DNA of 37,394 nt. Origin: Paracoccaceae bacterium. GTDB lineage: Bacteria; Pseudomonadota; Alphaproteobacteria; Rhodobacterales; Rhodobacteraceae. Below are positions 8,131 through 16,778 of this stretch, in pieces; within the stretch, counting starts at the first letter, position 1; every line of letters starts with the position of its first letter. The stretch lies in NCBI GenBank assembly GCA_024227475.1, contig JAAEUI010000285.1, positions 1-37,394 on the forward strand, read 5' to 3'. The notes under the pieces are model-generated. The model ran no database searches. It was given only the letters and a program-made list of their open reading frames with translations, and was not told the origin of the DNA. A program made the position numbers and the translations under genes.

Positions 8131-9147
8131 ATGACCAAACCCAAACCGGCGCTGCCCCAGCCTGTGAAACCGGACAATCCCGGTGCTGAAATGCGCATCG
8201 GTCTGGCGCTAACGCTTGTCTGGCTTCTGGCCTGTGGGCTTTACTTGTTTTTTGTACCCGGTGTTTTCGACAATGTGACCGGTGACGTCCTGGGGATTGT
8301 GTTTCTGGCCGTTGCAGTCGGGTTTCCGTTGGTCCTGATCTGGACGGTTGCCTTTGTCACCGGCTCCATTCGCTCGATTCGCACCGAGGCACTGGTTTTG
8401 CGCCAGTCAATGGATCAGATAAAATCTGTGATCGCGAAAAAACCGGAAACTGCAGAGGATCACGAAGAACGGGTGCAGATGCAATTGGACGAGATTGCCT
8501 CACTGACCCAACAGACCGACCACCGACTGAGTGAACTGGCTGCCAAAACTTTTGCCCAGACAGGCGAGCCACCTGCGCCCCGGAATACGGCCGCGCTGGC
8601 CTCGCACAATGGTACCCAACCCGACATCCATCAAACGGCGTTGCCCCTGCAAACGCCGGAAGGTCCGGCGCGGGTGCCCATCAGTGTGGTCGAGTTTCTC
8701 AAGGCTTTGAATTTTCCGGACAATGCGGAGGATCGCGAAGGTTTCAGGGTGTTGCGCCGCGCATTTGAAGAGCGGCGGCTTGGCAAGCTGTTACAGGCTT
8801 CTCAGGATGTTCTGACCCTGCTGTCACAAGATGGCATTTACATGGATGATCTGACCCCGGACAAGCCTTTGCCTAGCGTGTGGCGCAAATTTGCCCGCGG
8901 CGAGCGGGGTTTGTCGATTACCGCGCTTGGCGGTATCCGCGACCGCTCAGCCCTGACGCTCACCAAAACCCGGCTGAAGGCGGACCCGATTTTTCGTGAT
9001 GCTACGCATCACTTTCTGCGCCAGTTTGATAAAATCCTGGTGGAGTTCGAGCAATCAGCGGAAGACGCAGAATTACTTCAAATGAGCGAAACCCGAACCG
9101 CGCGGGCGTTTATGTTGCTGGGCCGGGTTGCCGGGTCATTTGACTGA
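8131..9147 (+). CDS. Uncharacterised two-helix membrane protein
   Basis: I do not recognise this 338-residue protein. After a Pro/Lys-rich cytoplasmic start, two membrane segments lie at about 22-42 and 52-77, joined by a short loop. A charged, probably coiled-coil stretch follows to about 140 (repeated Glu, Gln and Leu, e.g. QMQLDEIASLTQQTDHRL), then a Pro/Ala-rich linker and a soluble C-terminal domain from about 180 (SVVEFLKALNFPDNAEDREGF to the end) rich in Arg, Leu and Glu. No catalytic motif is visible. The ATG at 8131 follows AAGAAGG (8114-8120), which overlaps the edge of the palindromic repeat. The topology suggests both termini are cytoplasmic. It may be a lineage-specific protein of Rhodobacterales. 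Confidence 0.8.
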   Translation: MTKPKPALPQPVKPDNPGAEMRIGLALTLVWLLACGLYLFFVPGVFDNVTGDVLGIVFLAVAVGFPLVLIWTVAFVTGSIRSIRTEALVLRQSMDQIKSVIAKKPETAEDHEERVQMQLDEIASLTQQTDHRLSELAAKTFAQTGEPPAPRNTAALASHNGTQPDIHQTALPLQTPEGPARVPISVVEFLKALNFPDNAEDREGFRVLRRAFEERRLGKLLQASQDVLTLLSQDGIYMDDLTPDKPLPSVWRKFARGERGLSITALGGIRDRSALTLTKTRLKADPIFRDATHHFLRQFDKILVEFEQSAEDAELLQMSETRTARAFMLLGRVAGSFD

Positions 9148-9155
9148 AACCCTGC

Positions 9156-10412
9156 TTACAGTCCGAACGATGCAAAAGGAACAAACCGAACCTGATCGCC
9201 CGCTGCGACGTCTCGCGCTTCATCGCCAAGTTCCACCAGCCCTTCGGCCCAGCTCACCCCGGAAATACGCCCTGATCCTTCGGACTTGAAAACTTCGGCT
9301 TTGCCGTCCCGGATACGCGCCCGAAGGTATTCCCGACGCCCTGGCTTCTTATTTTTGCTGAACGCTGCTGGCAGATCGAAACCCTGCGGTTCCACCCAAT
9401 CCGCCCCGGCCAGAACAGCCAGGGCAGGGCAGGCGAAAACCAAGGTACAGACAAAGGCGGCAACCGGGTTGCCCGGCAGGCCGAACACCGGCACCCCGTC
9501 CCATAGCGCCATGGCAATGGGGCGACCGGGTTTGACGGCCACGCGCCAGGTCTGCAATTTCCCGGTGGCGGACAGAACTGCGGAAATATGATCTTCATCT
9601 CCGGCAGACGCGCCACCGCTGGTCAGGATCACGTCGGCCTTTGCAGCTCCTCGTGACAGTGCGGCGCGCACCAGGCCAGGGTCGTCTTTAACATGGCCCA
9701 GATCGACCGGGTGGTGGCCCAGCCTGTGGGCCATTTCCAGTAGCATCGGGCGGTTGGCATCGTATATCTGGGCGTCAGTGGCTGGCCCTCCGGCTGCAAC
9801 AACCTCGTCCCCGGTAGACAGGACCGCAACCCTGAGGCGCTGGCGAGCTGCTACCGTTGCCACGCCGACCGCACTGATCAGCGCCAGGTCCTGGGCCTGC
9901 AGTTTGCGCCCCGCAGGCAGGGCTTCCTGCCCGGCTTCCACGTCCTCTCCGGCTGCGCGGGCGTTCGCACCGGCTTTCAGACCGCCACGAAATGCAATGC
10001 GCCCTGAGTCCAACGTTACATCCTCTTCCAGCACGACGGTATCGACCCCCGGGGGGATTTGTGCCCCGGTCAGAATGCGAAGGGCGTGGCCCTCCGGCAC
10101 GGTTCCGTCAAACGGAACACCAGCCGCCGCACGCCCTTCGGCCAGTGGCAATTCGGCGATGTCGCCAGGTGGCAAAGACGCATGGGCAAAGCCAAAGCCA
10201 TCCACGGCAGAATTCGCCTTTGGCGGGTTAGAGCGGAGCGCGGTGACCGGTTCGGCCAGCACCCTGCCACCAGCATCGGCAACCGGCAGGGTTTCGACCT
10301 CGGTGACCGCGTGCAGCCCTGATCGCAGCCGTTCCAGCGCCACATCAACCGGGGTCCAGTCGACGCCGGGGGGCATCGCGAAACAGTCGTTTTTCAGGGG
10401 TGGCGGTTTCAT
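9156..10412 (-). CDS. moeA: Molybdopterin molybdenumtransferase MoeA
   Basis: MoeA inserts molybdate into adenylated molybdopterin, the last common step of molybdenum cofactor synthesis. The 418-residue product has TGAQIPPGVDTVVLEED in the N-terminal region, the STGDEV and TSGGASAGDEDHI motifs of the MogA-like nucleotide/cofactor domain, and LPGNPVAAFVC, typical of MoeA. The ATG at 10412 overlaps the mobB stop by 4 bp. It is the last gene of fdhD-mobA-mobB-moeA. The C-terminal domain IV is complete. Confidence 0.95.
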   Translation of the reverse strand: MKPPPLKNDCFAMPPGVDWTPVDVALERLRSGLHAVTEVETLPVADAGGRVLAEPVTALRSNPPKANSAVDGFGFAHASLPPGDIAELPLAEGRAAAGVPFDGTVPEGHALRILTGAQIPPGVDTVVLEEDVTLDSGRIAFRGGLKAGANARAAGEDVEAGQEALPAGRKLQAQDLALISAVGVATVAARQRLRVAVLSTGDEVVAAGGPATDAQIYDANRPMLLEMAHRLGHHPVDLGHVKDDPGLVRAALSRGAAKADVILTSGGASAGDEDHISAVLSATGKLQTWRVAVKPGRPIAMALWDGVPVFGLPGNPVAAFVCTLVFACPALAVLAGADWVEPQGFDLPAAFSKNKKPGRREYLRARIRDGKAEVFKSEGSGRISGVSWAEGLVELGDEARDVAAGDQVRFVPFASFGL

Positions 10413-10906
10413 TTTGCCAAGCCGGTGAAGTTGACCACAAAATCCGCGATGTTCTTTGTGTCGTTAAGGTCAAACACCGGTGTTTCAGCGCTTGGTGCTG
10501 CGTTCGAGGCAACAGCAACCACGGTCTCGTCTTCACCGGCCAGTAATCCGTTGCCGGTTTCCGCCCGGTGGCATTCGATCTTGGCGTGATCGTCACGTTT
10601 GAAGCCCTCAACCAGCACCAGATCAACAGGTGACAGCTTGCTCAGCAGATGTTCCAGTGACGCCTCCGGAGCATCACGCAGCTCGTGCATTAAAGCCCAG
10701 CGGGTACGGGAGGTCAGCAATACTTCCTGTGCGCCTGCGGTGCGGTGGCGAAAACTGTCCTTGCCTTCGTGATCAACGTCAAATGTGTGATGCGCGTGTT
10801 TGATGGTAGAGACCGAGAACCCCCTTGCAGATAATTCGTCAACCAACCGTTCCATCAACCCGGTTTTGCCGGAGTTCTTCCATCCAACGACGCCAAATAC
10901 TTTCAC
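10409..10906 (-). CDS. mobB: Molybdopterin-guanine dinucleotide biosynthesis adaptor protein MobB
   Basis: A 165-residue P-loop GTPase with the Walker A motif GWKNSGKT (8-15) and the conserved IKHAHHTFDVDHEGKDS region characteristic of MobB. It binds GTP and assists MobA in making the bis-MGD cofactor, though it is dispensable in E. coli. It overlaps mobA upstream and moeA downstream by 4 bp each, so translation of the three is coupled. Confidence 0.93.
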   Translation of the reverse strand: MKVFGVVGWKNSGKTGLMERLVDELSARGFSVSTIKHAHHTFDVDHEGKDSFRHRTAGAQEVLLTSRTRWALMHELRDAPEASLEHLLSKLSPVDLVLVEGFKRDDHAKIECHRAETGNGLLAGEDETVVAVASNAAPSAETPVFDLNDTKNIADFVVNFTGLAK

Positions 10907-11526
10907 AGTGCAAACTCCTGCAACATCTGTTCCGCGCGGACCATATCTTCTGGCGTGTTGACATTAAAGAACGGATCGAAGGGTGCGGCATCAAAAACAA
11001 TCTCCGCGCAACCGTGCGCACTTGTCCACTGCGCCACCCTGCGCACGCCATCATTCAGTGCTGCCCGCAGATCGTCGCGCAAATCAACCGGCCACAACCC
11101 GAAAGTCGGATGCCGGGAAGTGCCGCGTTGCGGATCGGGAGTAACTGCCATGGCCAAGGGTGTTCCGGCCTGTTTCGCTCCGACAGACAGTTTCTCTACA
11201 AGATCTGGTGGGAAAAACGGTGTATCAGCGGCGACCGTTACGATATGGCTCGCACCCCGATCAGCGGCCCAGTCCATCCCGGCCAGCACTCCGGCCAAAG
11301 GTCCGGCAAATCCTTCGATACTGTCGGCGATAACCGGCAGGCTGAATTCGGCAAACCGTTCGGCCTCGCCGTTGGCGTTGAGCGCAATTTTATCCACCTG
11401 TGATGCCAACCGGTCAATCACCCGTCGCATTAGGCTTTTTCCGCCCAACTCAAGCAATCCTTTGTCACCGCCACCCATTCGCGAGGACAGGCCGCCAGCC
11501 AAAACGACACCCAGTGGCTCATCCAT
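10903..11526 (-). CDS. mobA: Molybdenum cofactor guanylyltransferase MobA
   Basis: This 207-residue nucleotidyltransferase transfers GMP to molybdenum-molybdopterin to form MGD. The N-terminal signature LAGGLSSRMGGGDKGLLELGGKSL (about 9-32) is diagnostic, and the middle holds AADTPFFPPDLVEKL, the metal-binding region. I chose the ATG at 11526, next to MDEPLGVVLAGG, because longer frames run deep into fdhD. It overlaps the fdhD end by 8 bp and mobB by 4 bp. With FdhD it points to maturation of an MGD-dependent formate dehydrogenase encoded elsewhere. Confidence 0.93.
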   Translation of the reverse strand: MDEPLGVVLAGGLSSRMGGGDKGLLELGGKSLMRRVIDRLASQVDKIALNANGEAERFAEFSLPVIADSIEGFAGPLAGVLAGMDWAADRGASHIVTVAADTPFFPPDLVEKLSVGAKQAGTPLAMAVTPDPQRGTSRHPTFGLWPVDLRDDLRAALNDGVRRVAQWTSAHGCAEIVFDAAPFDPFFNVNTPEDMVRAEQMLQEFAL

Positions 11527-12379
11527 CAGCGGCGCCCTTTCGATGGTGTTTTTTTGCCTCATCGCCCACTGTGTCAGGGTCCGCATCCCAGACCAGCCGC
11601 CCCTCACCGCTCAGGCAGGTAAAGCGTTTGCCGCGCATGCGCCCGATCAGTGTCAGGCCGACCTGTCGCGCAATCTCCACCCCCCATGCGGTAAAGCCCG
11701 AACGCGAGGCAAGAACCGGAATGCCCATCTGGGCGCATTTGATCACTATTTCAGAGGTCAGGCGCCCGGTGGTATAGAGGATTTTGTCATCCGCCCCCAC
11801 GCCCTTTGTCAACATCCACCCGGCGATCTTGTCCACGGCGTTGTGCCGTCCTACGTCTTCCATATAAACCAGCGGCTGATCGCCCTGGCACAGCACTGTG
11901 CCGTGAATTGCCCCGGCTTTGAGATACAGGCTCGGTGTGGTGTTGATCTTATGCGCCAGCGCATAAAGACAGGAGGTTTTCACAGCCGTGTCCGCAAGCG
12001 CAACCTCGTCCAGCCCTTCCATCATATCGCCAAACATCGTTCCCACGGCGCAGCCGCTGGTCTGGGTTTTCTTTTGCAGCTTCTCTTCATAGCTGGTCTG
12101 CCCGTCTGTGCGTACAACCACGGTTTCCAGTTCTTCGTCGAAATCAACACCAAGAACCGCCTCATCTTCCTGCAGCATTCGCTGATTGCGCAGGAACCCG
12201 AGCGCCAGATACTCAGGATAGTCGCCGATCGTCATCGCTGTCACAATTTCCTGACCGTTGAGGAAAATCGTCAGAGGGCGTTCTTCGACAACGGATATCC
12301 GCTGCTGCTGCCCGGCCTGATCCAGCCCCTCAACCGAACGCGTCAATCCATCAGCGTCCGTGTCGGGCGCGATCAGCAT
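11519..12379 (-). CDS. fdhD: Formate dehydrogenase accessory sulfurtransferase FdhD
   Basis: FdhD hands sulfur from a cysteine desulfurase to the molybdenum cofactor of formate dehydrogenase. The 286-residue product shows the family landmarks ERPLTIFLNG, DYPEYLALGFL, VYMEDVGRHNAVDKIAG and YTTGRLTSEIV. The active loop reads TSGCAVGTMFGD with a single cysteine (C110) rather than the CxxC of the E. coli protein; my recollection is that a single Cys also occurs in other proteobacterial FdhDs. The ATG at 12379 fits family length and follows GAAG; frame extension beyond it overlaps the divergent AzlC gene. It begins the four-gene molybdenum-cofactor operon. Confidence 0.93.
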   Translation of the reverse strand: MLIAPDTDADGLTRSVEGLDQAGQQQRISVVEERPLTIFLNGQEIVTAMTIGDYPEYLALGFLRNQRMLQEDEAVLGVDFDEELETVVVRTDGQTSYEEKLQKKTQTSGCAVGTMFGDMMEGLDEVALADTAVKTSCLYALAHKINTTPSLYLKAGAIHGTVLCQGDQPLVYMEDVGRHNAVDKIAGWMLTKGVGADDKILYTTGRLTSEIVIKCAQMGIPVLASRSGFTAWGVEIARQVGLTLIGRMRGKRFTCLSGEGRLVWDADPDTVGDEAKKHHRKGAADG

Positions 12380-12470
12380 TTTTGATTCTTCAGCCGCTTT
12401 GTTCAATTGCCTCTCCGGGGCTTTTAGCCTAGCGTTCGGAACAGAGATTACAAAACCCAACCCTATCACT

Positions 12471-13184
12471 ATGCCGTCTGAAGCCAACACCCATTCCGCC
12501 TTTTGGCGCGGCTTTCGCGCCGGAGCGCCGTTCATTCTGGTGGTGGCGCCGTTTGGCCTGTTGTTTGGGGCTGTCGCGATGGAAGCCGGGTTAAACCTGT
12601 TGCAGGTCATGTCGATGACCATGCTGGTCATCGCCGGTGCAGCCCAGTTCACCGCGTTGGCGCTGATGACCGAGGAAGCGCCGACGATCATCGTGATCCT
12701 GACCGCGTTGGCAGTGAACATGCGCATGGCGATGTATTCAGCGGCGATTGCTCCATACATCGGCAAGGCAGGATCGGGCATGAAACTGCTGCTGGGGTAT
12801 TTCCTGACTGATCAGGCCTTTGCGGTTTCCACCGTGGAGTTTCAGCAAAGACCGGAGCTGACGGTATCGCAACGCTGTTCCTACATGCTTGGCTCGATGG
12901 CTCCTCTGGCACCGATGTGGTTTGGCGGCACCTTTCTGGGTGCGGTTCTCGGTGCGGCCATTCCCCCGGAGTATTCGCTCGATTTTGCGGTGCCGATCTG
13001 TTTCATCGCCATCACCGCGCCGATGTTGCGATCGCTGCCCCATGTGGTTGCTGCATGCGTGTCGATTGGCGCTGCTCTGGCGCTGGTTTGGGTACCCTAT
13101 TCGCTGGGCCTGATCATCGCGGCGTTTCTGGCCATGATTGCTGGGGTGCAGACAGAGCATTTTCTGGCGCGGAGGTTGGCATGA
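12471..13184 (+). CDS. AzlC family permease (branched-chain amino acid exporter, large subunit)
   Basis: A 237-residue membrane protein with the AzlC features FRAGAPFILVVAPFGLLFGAVA near the start, AGAAQFTALALM, and NMRMAMYSAAIAPY. The family pairs with a small AzlD subunit to export branched-chain amino acids or analogues. The ATG at 12471 removes a poor N-terminal extension that would overlap fdhD. The stop overlaps the next gene by 4 bp. It is divergent from fdhD with a 91-bp gap, so a shared regulatory region is possible. The substrate is not determined by sequence. Confidence 0.9.
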   Translation: MPSEANTHSAFWRGFRAGAPFILVVAPFGLLFGAVAMEAGLNLLQVMSMTMLVIAGAAQFTALALMTEEAPTIIVILTALAVNMRMAMYSAAIAPYIGKAGSGMKLLLGYFLTDQAFAVSTVEFQQRPELTVSQRCSYMLGSMAPLAPMWFGGTFLGAVLGAAIPPEYSLDFAVPICFIAITAPMLRSLPHVVAACVSIGAALALVWVPYSLGLIIAAFLAMIAGVQTEHFLARRLA

Positions 13185-13510
13185 GCTACGGTCAACCCAC
13201 CATCTGGATTATCATCGCGGGTCTGGCGGTCGGAACTTTCCTGATCCGTTATTCCTTCATCGGGCTCATCGGAGACCGCCAGTTGCCGCAATGGGTGCTG
13301 AGCCACCTTAACTACACAGCTGTTGCGGTGCTGCCGGGTCTGATCGCGCCGCTGATCCTGTGGCCGGAAGCGACCGGAGGCACGCCAGATGCTTCACGTC
13401 TTGCAGCGGCGGCGGTGGCTTTTGCGGTTGGCACGTGGCGCAAATCGGTTGTTGGCGCAGTGGCGGGCGGTATGATCACGCTTTATACGGTGCCATACCT
13501 GACAGGGTAG
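13181..13510 (+). CDS. AzlD family protein (small exporter subunit)
   Basis: A 109-residue protein with four hydrophobic segments; the family pattern IRYSFIGLIGDRQLPQWVLSHLNYTAVAVLPGLIAPLIL is clear. It starts at 13181 in ATGA overlap with the AzlC gene, the standard arrangement for this two-component exporter. It ends 6 bp from the convergent PLP enzyme gene, leaving no room for a conventional terminator. Confidence 0.9.
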   Translation: MSYGQPTIWIIIAGLAVGTFLIRYSFIGLIGDRQLPQWVLSHLNYTAVAVLPGLIAPLILWPEATGGTPDASRLAAAAVAFAVGTWRKSVVGAVAGGMITLYTVPYLTG

Positions 13511-13516
13511 TTTCAG

Positions 13517-14689
13517 TCACTGCAAGTCGGAAAATGCATCCTGCAAGCGTGACACTGCCTCGTCCACCATACTGCGCGGACACCCAATGTTGAAGCGCAG
13601 GAAATTTTCACCGCCCATGCCAAAGGTCGGCCCCAGGTTCACCGCGATTTTTGCGGTTTTCAGCACCCGGTCGGTGAACTCTCTTGGCTCCATTCCGGTG
13701 CCGGAAAAATCCACCCAGGACAGGAAAGTGGATTGAAGCGGCATGGATTTCAGGCCCGGAATTCGGGCAATGCCAGCATCCAGCGTTCTGGCGTTTTCTT
13801 CAAGGTAGGCCCGCAGTGCATCCACCCATGCAGCTCCTTCTGGTGAATAGGCGGCACGGGTCATCTCAACCCCGTAAATGGTTGGCGAAACACTTAGCGC
13901 TTTCATCAACCCTTGAAACCGAGCCCGCAGGGTGGCATCCGGAATGATGACTTGGCCACAGTGGTTACCCGCCACATTGAAGGTTTTGCTTGGTGCAGTC
14001 AGCATAATAAGCCGATCTGCAATCTCGGGCGCAGCCAGGGGCATGGGCAGGTGGTTGTAACCCTCAAAAACCAGATCGTGGTGGATTTCATCCGAGATCA
14101 GCAGCAAATCATGCCGTTCACAAAATGACGCCACCTGCCGCAGTTCCTCCCGGGTCCAGACACACCCTCCCGGATTGTGCGGCGAACACAGGATCACAAT
14201 TTTTTCACGCCCGGTCATCTGCGCGTCGTAACGGTCAAAATCCATCTGATACTGCCCGTTATTCAGGGCCAAGGGACATTCAACAACCTGACGTCCAGCT
14301 GCCTTGGTTACTCGTGCAAAAGAATGATAGACTGGCGTAAAAATCACCACCCCGTCACCGGGTTCAGTGTAGGCCTGCAAAACCATGCCAATGGCGTTCA
14401 CCAGGCCAAGTGTAGTGAAAATCTGGTCCGGTTCCACTCTCCAGCCGTGGCGGTTTTCCATCCACCAGCAGATCGCATTGTTGTAGTCGGAATAGTCGCC
14501 GTAGTACCCGAAAACCCCAAAATCCGTCAGCTTGCGGGCGGCCTTGATTACGCAATCTGGCGAACGGAAGTCCATATCGGCAACCCACATGGCCAGACCG
14601 TCATCCGGGCTCACTCCGTAATTGCTTTCCATCGTATCCCATTTGTTCGAATGGGTGCCGCGCCGCTCGATAATCTCGTCAAAATTCAT
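13517..14689 (-). CDS. MalY/PatB family PLP-dependent C-S lyase (cystathionine beta-lyase-like)
   Basis: A 390-residue fold-type I PLP enzyme. The start FDEIIERRGTHSNKWDTM with MWVADMDF is typical of MalY/PatB proteins, which cleave cystathionine or cysteine S-conjugates. The PLP-binding lysine is K235 in TAPSKTFNVAG, the pyridine-nitrogen aspartate is D200 in ISDEIHHDL, and CSPHNPGG carries the cofactor-contacting Asn. The ATG at 14689 fits the family start. It could be a class I aminotransferase, but the N-terminal signature favours beta-lyase. It is divergent from def with a 104-bp gap. Confidence 0.88.
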   Translation of the reverse strand: MNFDEIIERRGTHSNKWDTMESNYGVSPDDGLAMWVADMDFRSPDCVIKAARKLTDFGVFGYYGDYSDYNNAICWWMENRHGWRVEPDQIFTTLGLVNAIGMVLQAYTEPGDGVVIFTPVYHSFARVTKAAGRQVVECPLALNNGQYQMDFDRYDAQMTGREKIVILCSPHNPGGCVWTREELRQVASFCERHDLLLISDEIHHDLVFEGYNHLPMPLAAPEIADRLIMLTAPSKTFNVAGNHCGQVIIPDATLRARFQGLMKALSVSPTIYGVEMTRAAYSPEGAAWVDALRAYLEENARTLDAGIARIPGLKSMPLQSTFLSWVDFSGTGMEPREFTDRVLKTAKIAVNLGPTFGMGGENFLRFNIGCPRSMVDEAVSRLQDAFSDLQ

Positions 14690-14793
14690 GGGGGTGTCTC
14701 CGGTTCTCCGAGCGACAAACTAGCCAGAGTAAAGGAAAGTGCCAAGCGCGATCTCGGCTTGAATGCAAACGTCCGTTGGCTTACATCGCGCGC

Positions 14794-15315
14794 ATGAGTA
14801 TCAAACACATCCTCTGGCACCCCGACCCGCATCTGAAAAAGACCTGCGCGACGATCGAGATGGTGGACAACAGCATCCGCAAACTGGCGGATGACATGCT
14901 GGAAACCATGTATGATGCGCCCGGTGTTGGCCTTGCGGCGCCCCAGGTCGGTCAAATCAAGCGCCTGTTTGTCATGGATTGCTCAGCCAAAGAGGACGAG
15001 GATCAGCCGATGGTGCTGATCAACCCGGCGATCGTCTGGTCGTCCGAAGAGGAAAGCACTTATAACGAGGGCTGTCTTTCCTTGCCGGAAATGTTTGAGG
15101 ATGTGACCCGCCCGGCGGAGGTGGTTGTGCAGTATCTGGACAAATCGGGTGCCGAGCAGGAGAAACATTTCAAGGAACTGTGGGCCACATGCGCCCAGCA
15201 TGAGATCGACCATCTCGATGGCATTCTGTTCATTGATCATATTTCCAAGCTAAAACGGTCGATGATAACCAAGAAGATGATCAAGGCGAAAAAGGAACGG
15301 GATCAGGACGGATGA
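14794..15315 (+). CDS. def: Peptide deformylase
   Basis: Removes the formyl group from nascent N-terminal methionine. All three motifs are intact: GVGLAAPQ (44-51), EGCLSLP (92-98, metal-ligand C94) and HEIDH (136-140, catalytic E137). The ATG at 14794 gives 173 residues, matching the family; an upstream in-frame ATG at 14776 adds six residues and is less likely. The stop overlaps the next gene by 4 bp. This is the functional copy of the def / def-like / fmt cluster. Confidence 0.96.
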   Translation: MSIKHILWHPDPHLKKTCATIEMVDNSIRKLADDMLETMYDAPGVGLAAPQVGQIKRLFVMDCSAKEDEDQPMVLINPAIVWSSEEESTYNEGCLSLPEMFEDVTRPAEVVVQYLDKSGAEQEKHFKELWATCAQHEIDHLDGILFIDHISKLKRSMITKKMIKAKKERDQDG

Positions 15316-15818
15316 CGATCCGGCGGTTCATTCCATACCCCGACAAGCGGTTGCGCGCGACTTGTGCTCCCGTCTGCGAGATTACAGAAGACGTCAAAAC
15401 CCTCTGGCGGGATATGCTCGACAGCATGTATGCGATGCCCGGTGTCGGGTTGGGTGCGCCGCAGATCGGAGAGATGCAGGCACTGGCGGTGATGGACTGT
15501 TCCGATGGTCATGATCGGCCGGTGCTTATGGCCAACCCAGAAATCCTGCATGCTTCCGTGAAACTGCGTGAACACGAGGAAGGATCGCCAAACCTGCCCG
15601 GTGTCTGGGCTAGAATCGAGCGCCCCCGGGCGGTAACCGTGCGCTATCTGGATGAAACCGGTGCCGAGACGGAAAAGGATTTCGTTGGCCTCTGGGCCAC
15701 TTCAGTCCAGCATCAGATCGACCATTTGAATGGTAAAATGTATTCTGACCATCTGAGCCCGATGAAACGTAAAATGCTGCTGGCCAAGGCGGCTAAGCAG
15801 GCAAAGCGGAAGGGGTAG
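15312..15818 (+). CDS. Deformylase-like protein lacking catalytic residues
   Basis: A 168-residue paralogue of peptide deformylase, collinear with it over the full length. Motif I is GVGLGAPQ (44-51). Motif II reads EGSPNLP (90-96), so the metal-ligand cysteine is replaced by Ser92 (codon 15585-15587). Motif III reads HQIDH (134-138), so the catalytic glutamate is Gln135 (codon CAG 15714-15716). Two histidine ligands remain. Loss of both Glu and Cys should abolish normal deformylase activity. The frame is intact and the gene is translationally coupled to def and followed 3 bp later by fmt, so it is probably maintained rather than decaying. A regulatory or binding role is inference. Some annotations would call it def. 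Confidence 0.9.
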   Translation: MTIRRFIPYPDKRLRATCAPVCEITEDVKTLWRDMLDSMYAMPGVGLGAPQIGEMQALAVMDCSDGHDRPVLMANPEILHASVKLREHEEGSPNLPGVWARIERPRAVTVRYLDETGAETEKDFVGLWATSVQHQIDHLNGKMYSDHLSPMKRKMLLAKAAKQAKRKG

Positions 15819-15821
15819 GGG

Positions 15822-16733
15822 ATGCGCATCATCTTTATGGGAACCCCGGAGTTTTCCGTTCCAGTTTTGCAGGGACTGGTTGATGCGAAGCATGAGATTG
15901 CCGCCGTTTACTGCCAACCGCCGCGTCCTGCAGGTCGGGGAAAAAAGGATCGTCTTTCGCCGGTGCAGGCCAGGGCAGAGACGCTCGGCTTGCCGGTCCG
16001 TCACCCGCTGAGTTTTAGGGATCTGGCAGAGCGACAGGCCTTCGCCGATCTGAATGCTGACGTGGCGGTTGTGGTTGCCTATGGTCTGATCTTGCCTCAA
16101 GTCATTCTTGATACCCCAAAGCATGGCTGCCTCAATATCCACGCCTCGTTGCTGCCAAGATGGCGGGGCGCAGCTCCCATCCATCGGGCGATTATGGCAG
16201 GGGATGAAAAAACCGGGGTTTGCATAATGCGGATGGAAGCGGGGCTCGATACTGGGCCGGTGCTATTGAGGGGCAAAACGACCATTTCAACGGATGATAC
16301 AACCGCAACACTGCATGACCGGCTGGCGGGCATGGGTGGCGACCTGATCCTGCAAGCGCTTGGCAATCTGAAAGAACTGAAGCCGGTGCCGCAATCTGAA
16401 TTCGGCGTGACCTATGCCAGAAAGATAGACAAGGCGGAGGCCCGCGCCGACTGGACTCGTCCTGCGGTTGAGATTGACCGCCACATCCGTGGCCTGTCGC
16501 CGTTTCCAGGTGCCTGGAGCGAAGTGAACGGTGAGCGAGTGAAACTGATCTTGAGCAGGGTTGCAAAAGGCAACGGTACGCCGGGTGAGGTTCTGGACGA
16601 CGCGCTGACGATTGCCTGCGGAAAGGGCGCGGTTCAGTTGCTTCGCCTGCAACGTGCTGGCAAGGGGGCAATGGAGCCCGACGTGTTTCTGCGCGGGTTT
16701 CCTGTGGCAAAGGGAACGCGGCTCGGGGGTTAA
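15822..16733 (+). CDS. fmt: Methionyl-tRNA formyltransferase
   Basis: Formylates initiator Met-tRNA, the step that creates the substrate removed by deformylase. The 303-residue product has the start [16 protein letters not shown], the loop [13 protein letters not shown], and the catalytic segment [17 protein letters not shown] (104-120) with Asn105 and His107. The C-terminal domain carries the [16 protein letters not shown] region. It follows the deformylase-like gene by 3 bp with an upstream AGGGG ribosome site, completing the def / def-like / fmt operon. Confidence 0.97.
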   Translation: MRIIFMGTPEFSVPVLQGLVDAKHEIAAVYCQPPRPAGRGKKDRLSPVQARAETLGLPVRHPLSFRDLAERQAFADLNADVAVVVAYGLILPQVILDTPKHGCLNIHASLLPRWRGAAPIHRAIMAGDEKTGVCIMRMEAGLDTGPVLLRGKTTISTDDTTATLHDRLAGMGGDLILQALGNLKELKPVPQSEFGVTYARKIDKAEARADWTRPAVEIDRHIRGLSPFPGAWSEVNGERVKLILSRVAKGNGTPGEVLDDALTIACGKGAVQLLRLQRAGKGAMEPDVFLRGFPVAKGTRLGG

Positions 16734-16778
16734 AATCCTTCTTGGATGCCCTATCTGTTAGGGGAAAGGACGTCTCCC

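Noticed and set aside
10955-12385. A 476-codon open frame on the plus strand antisense to mobA and fdhD
   Set aside because: Two well-supported genes lie on the other strand; the translation is Arg/Ser/Pro-rich with no domain. Such long shadows are common in high-GC coding DNA.
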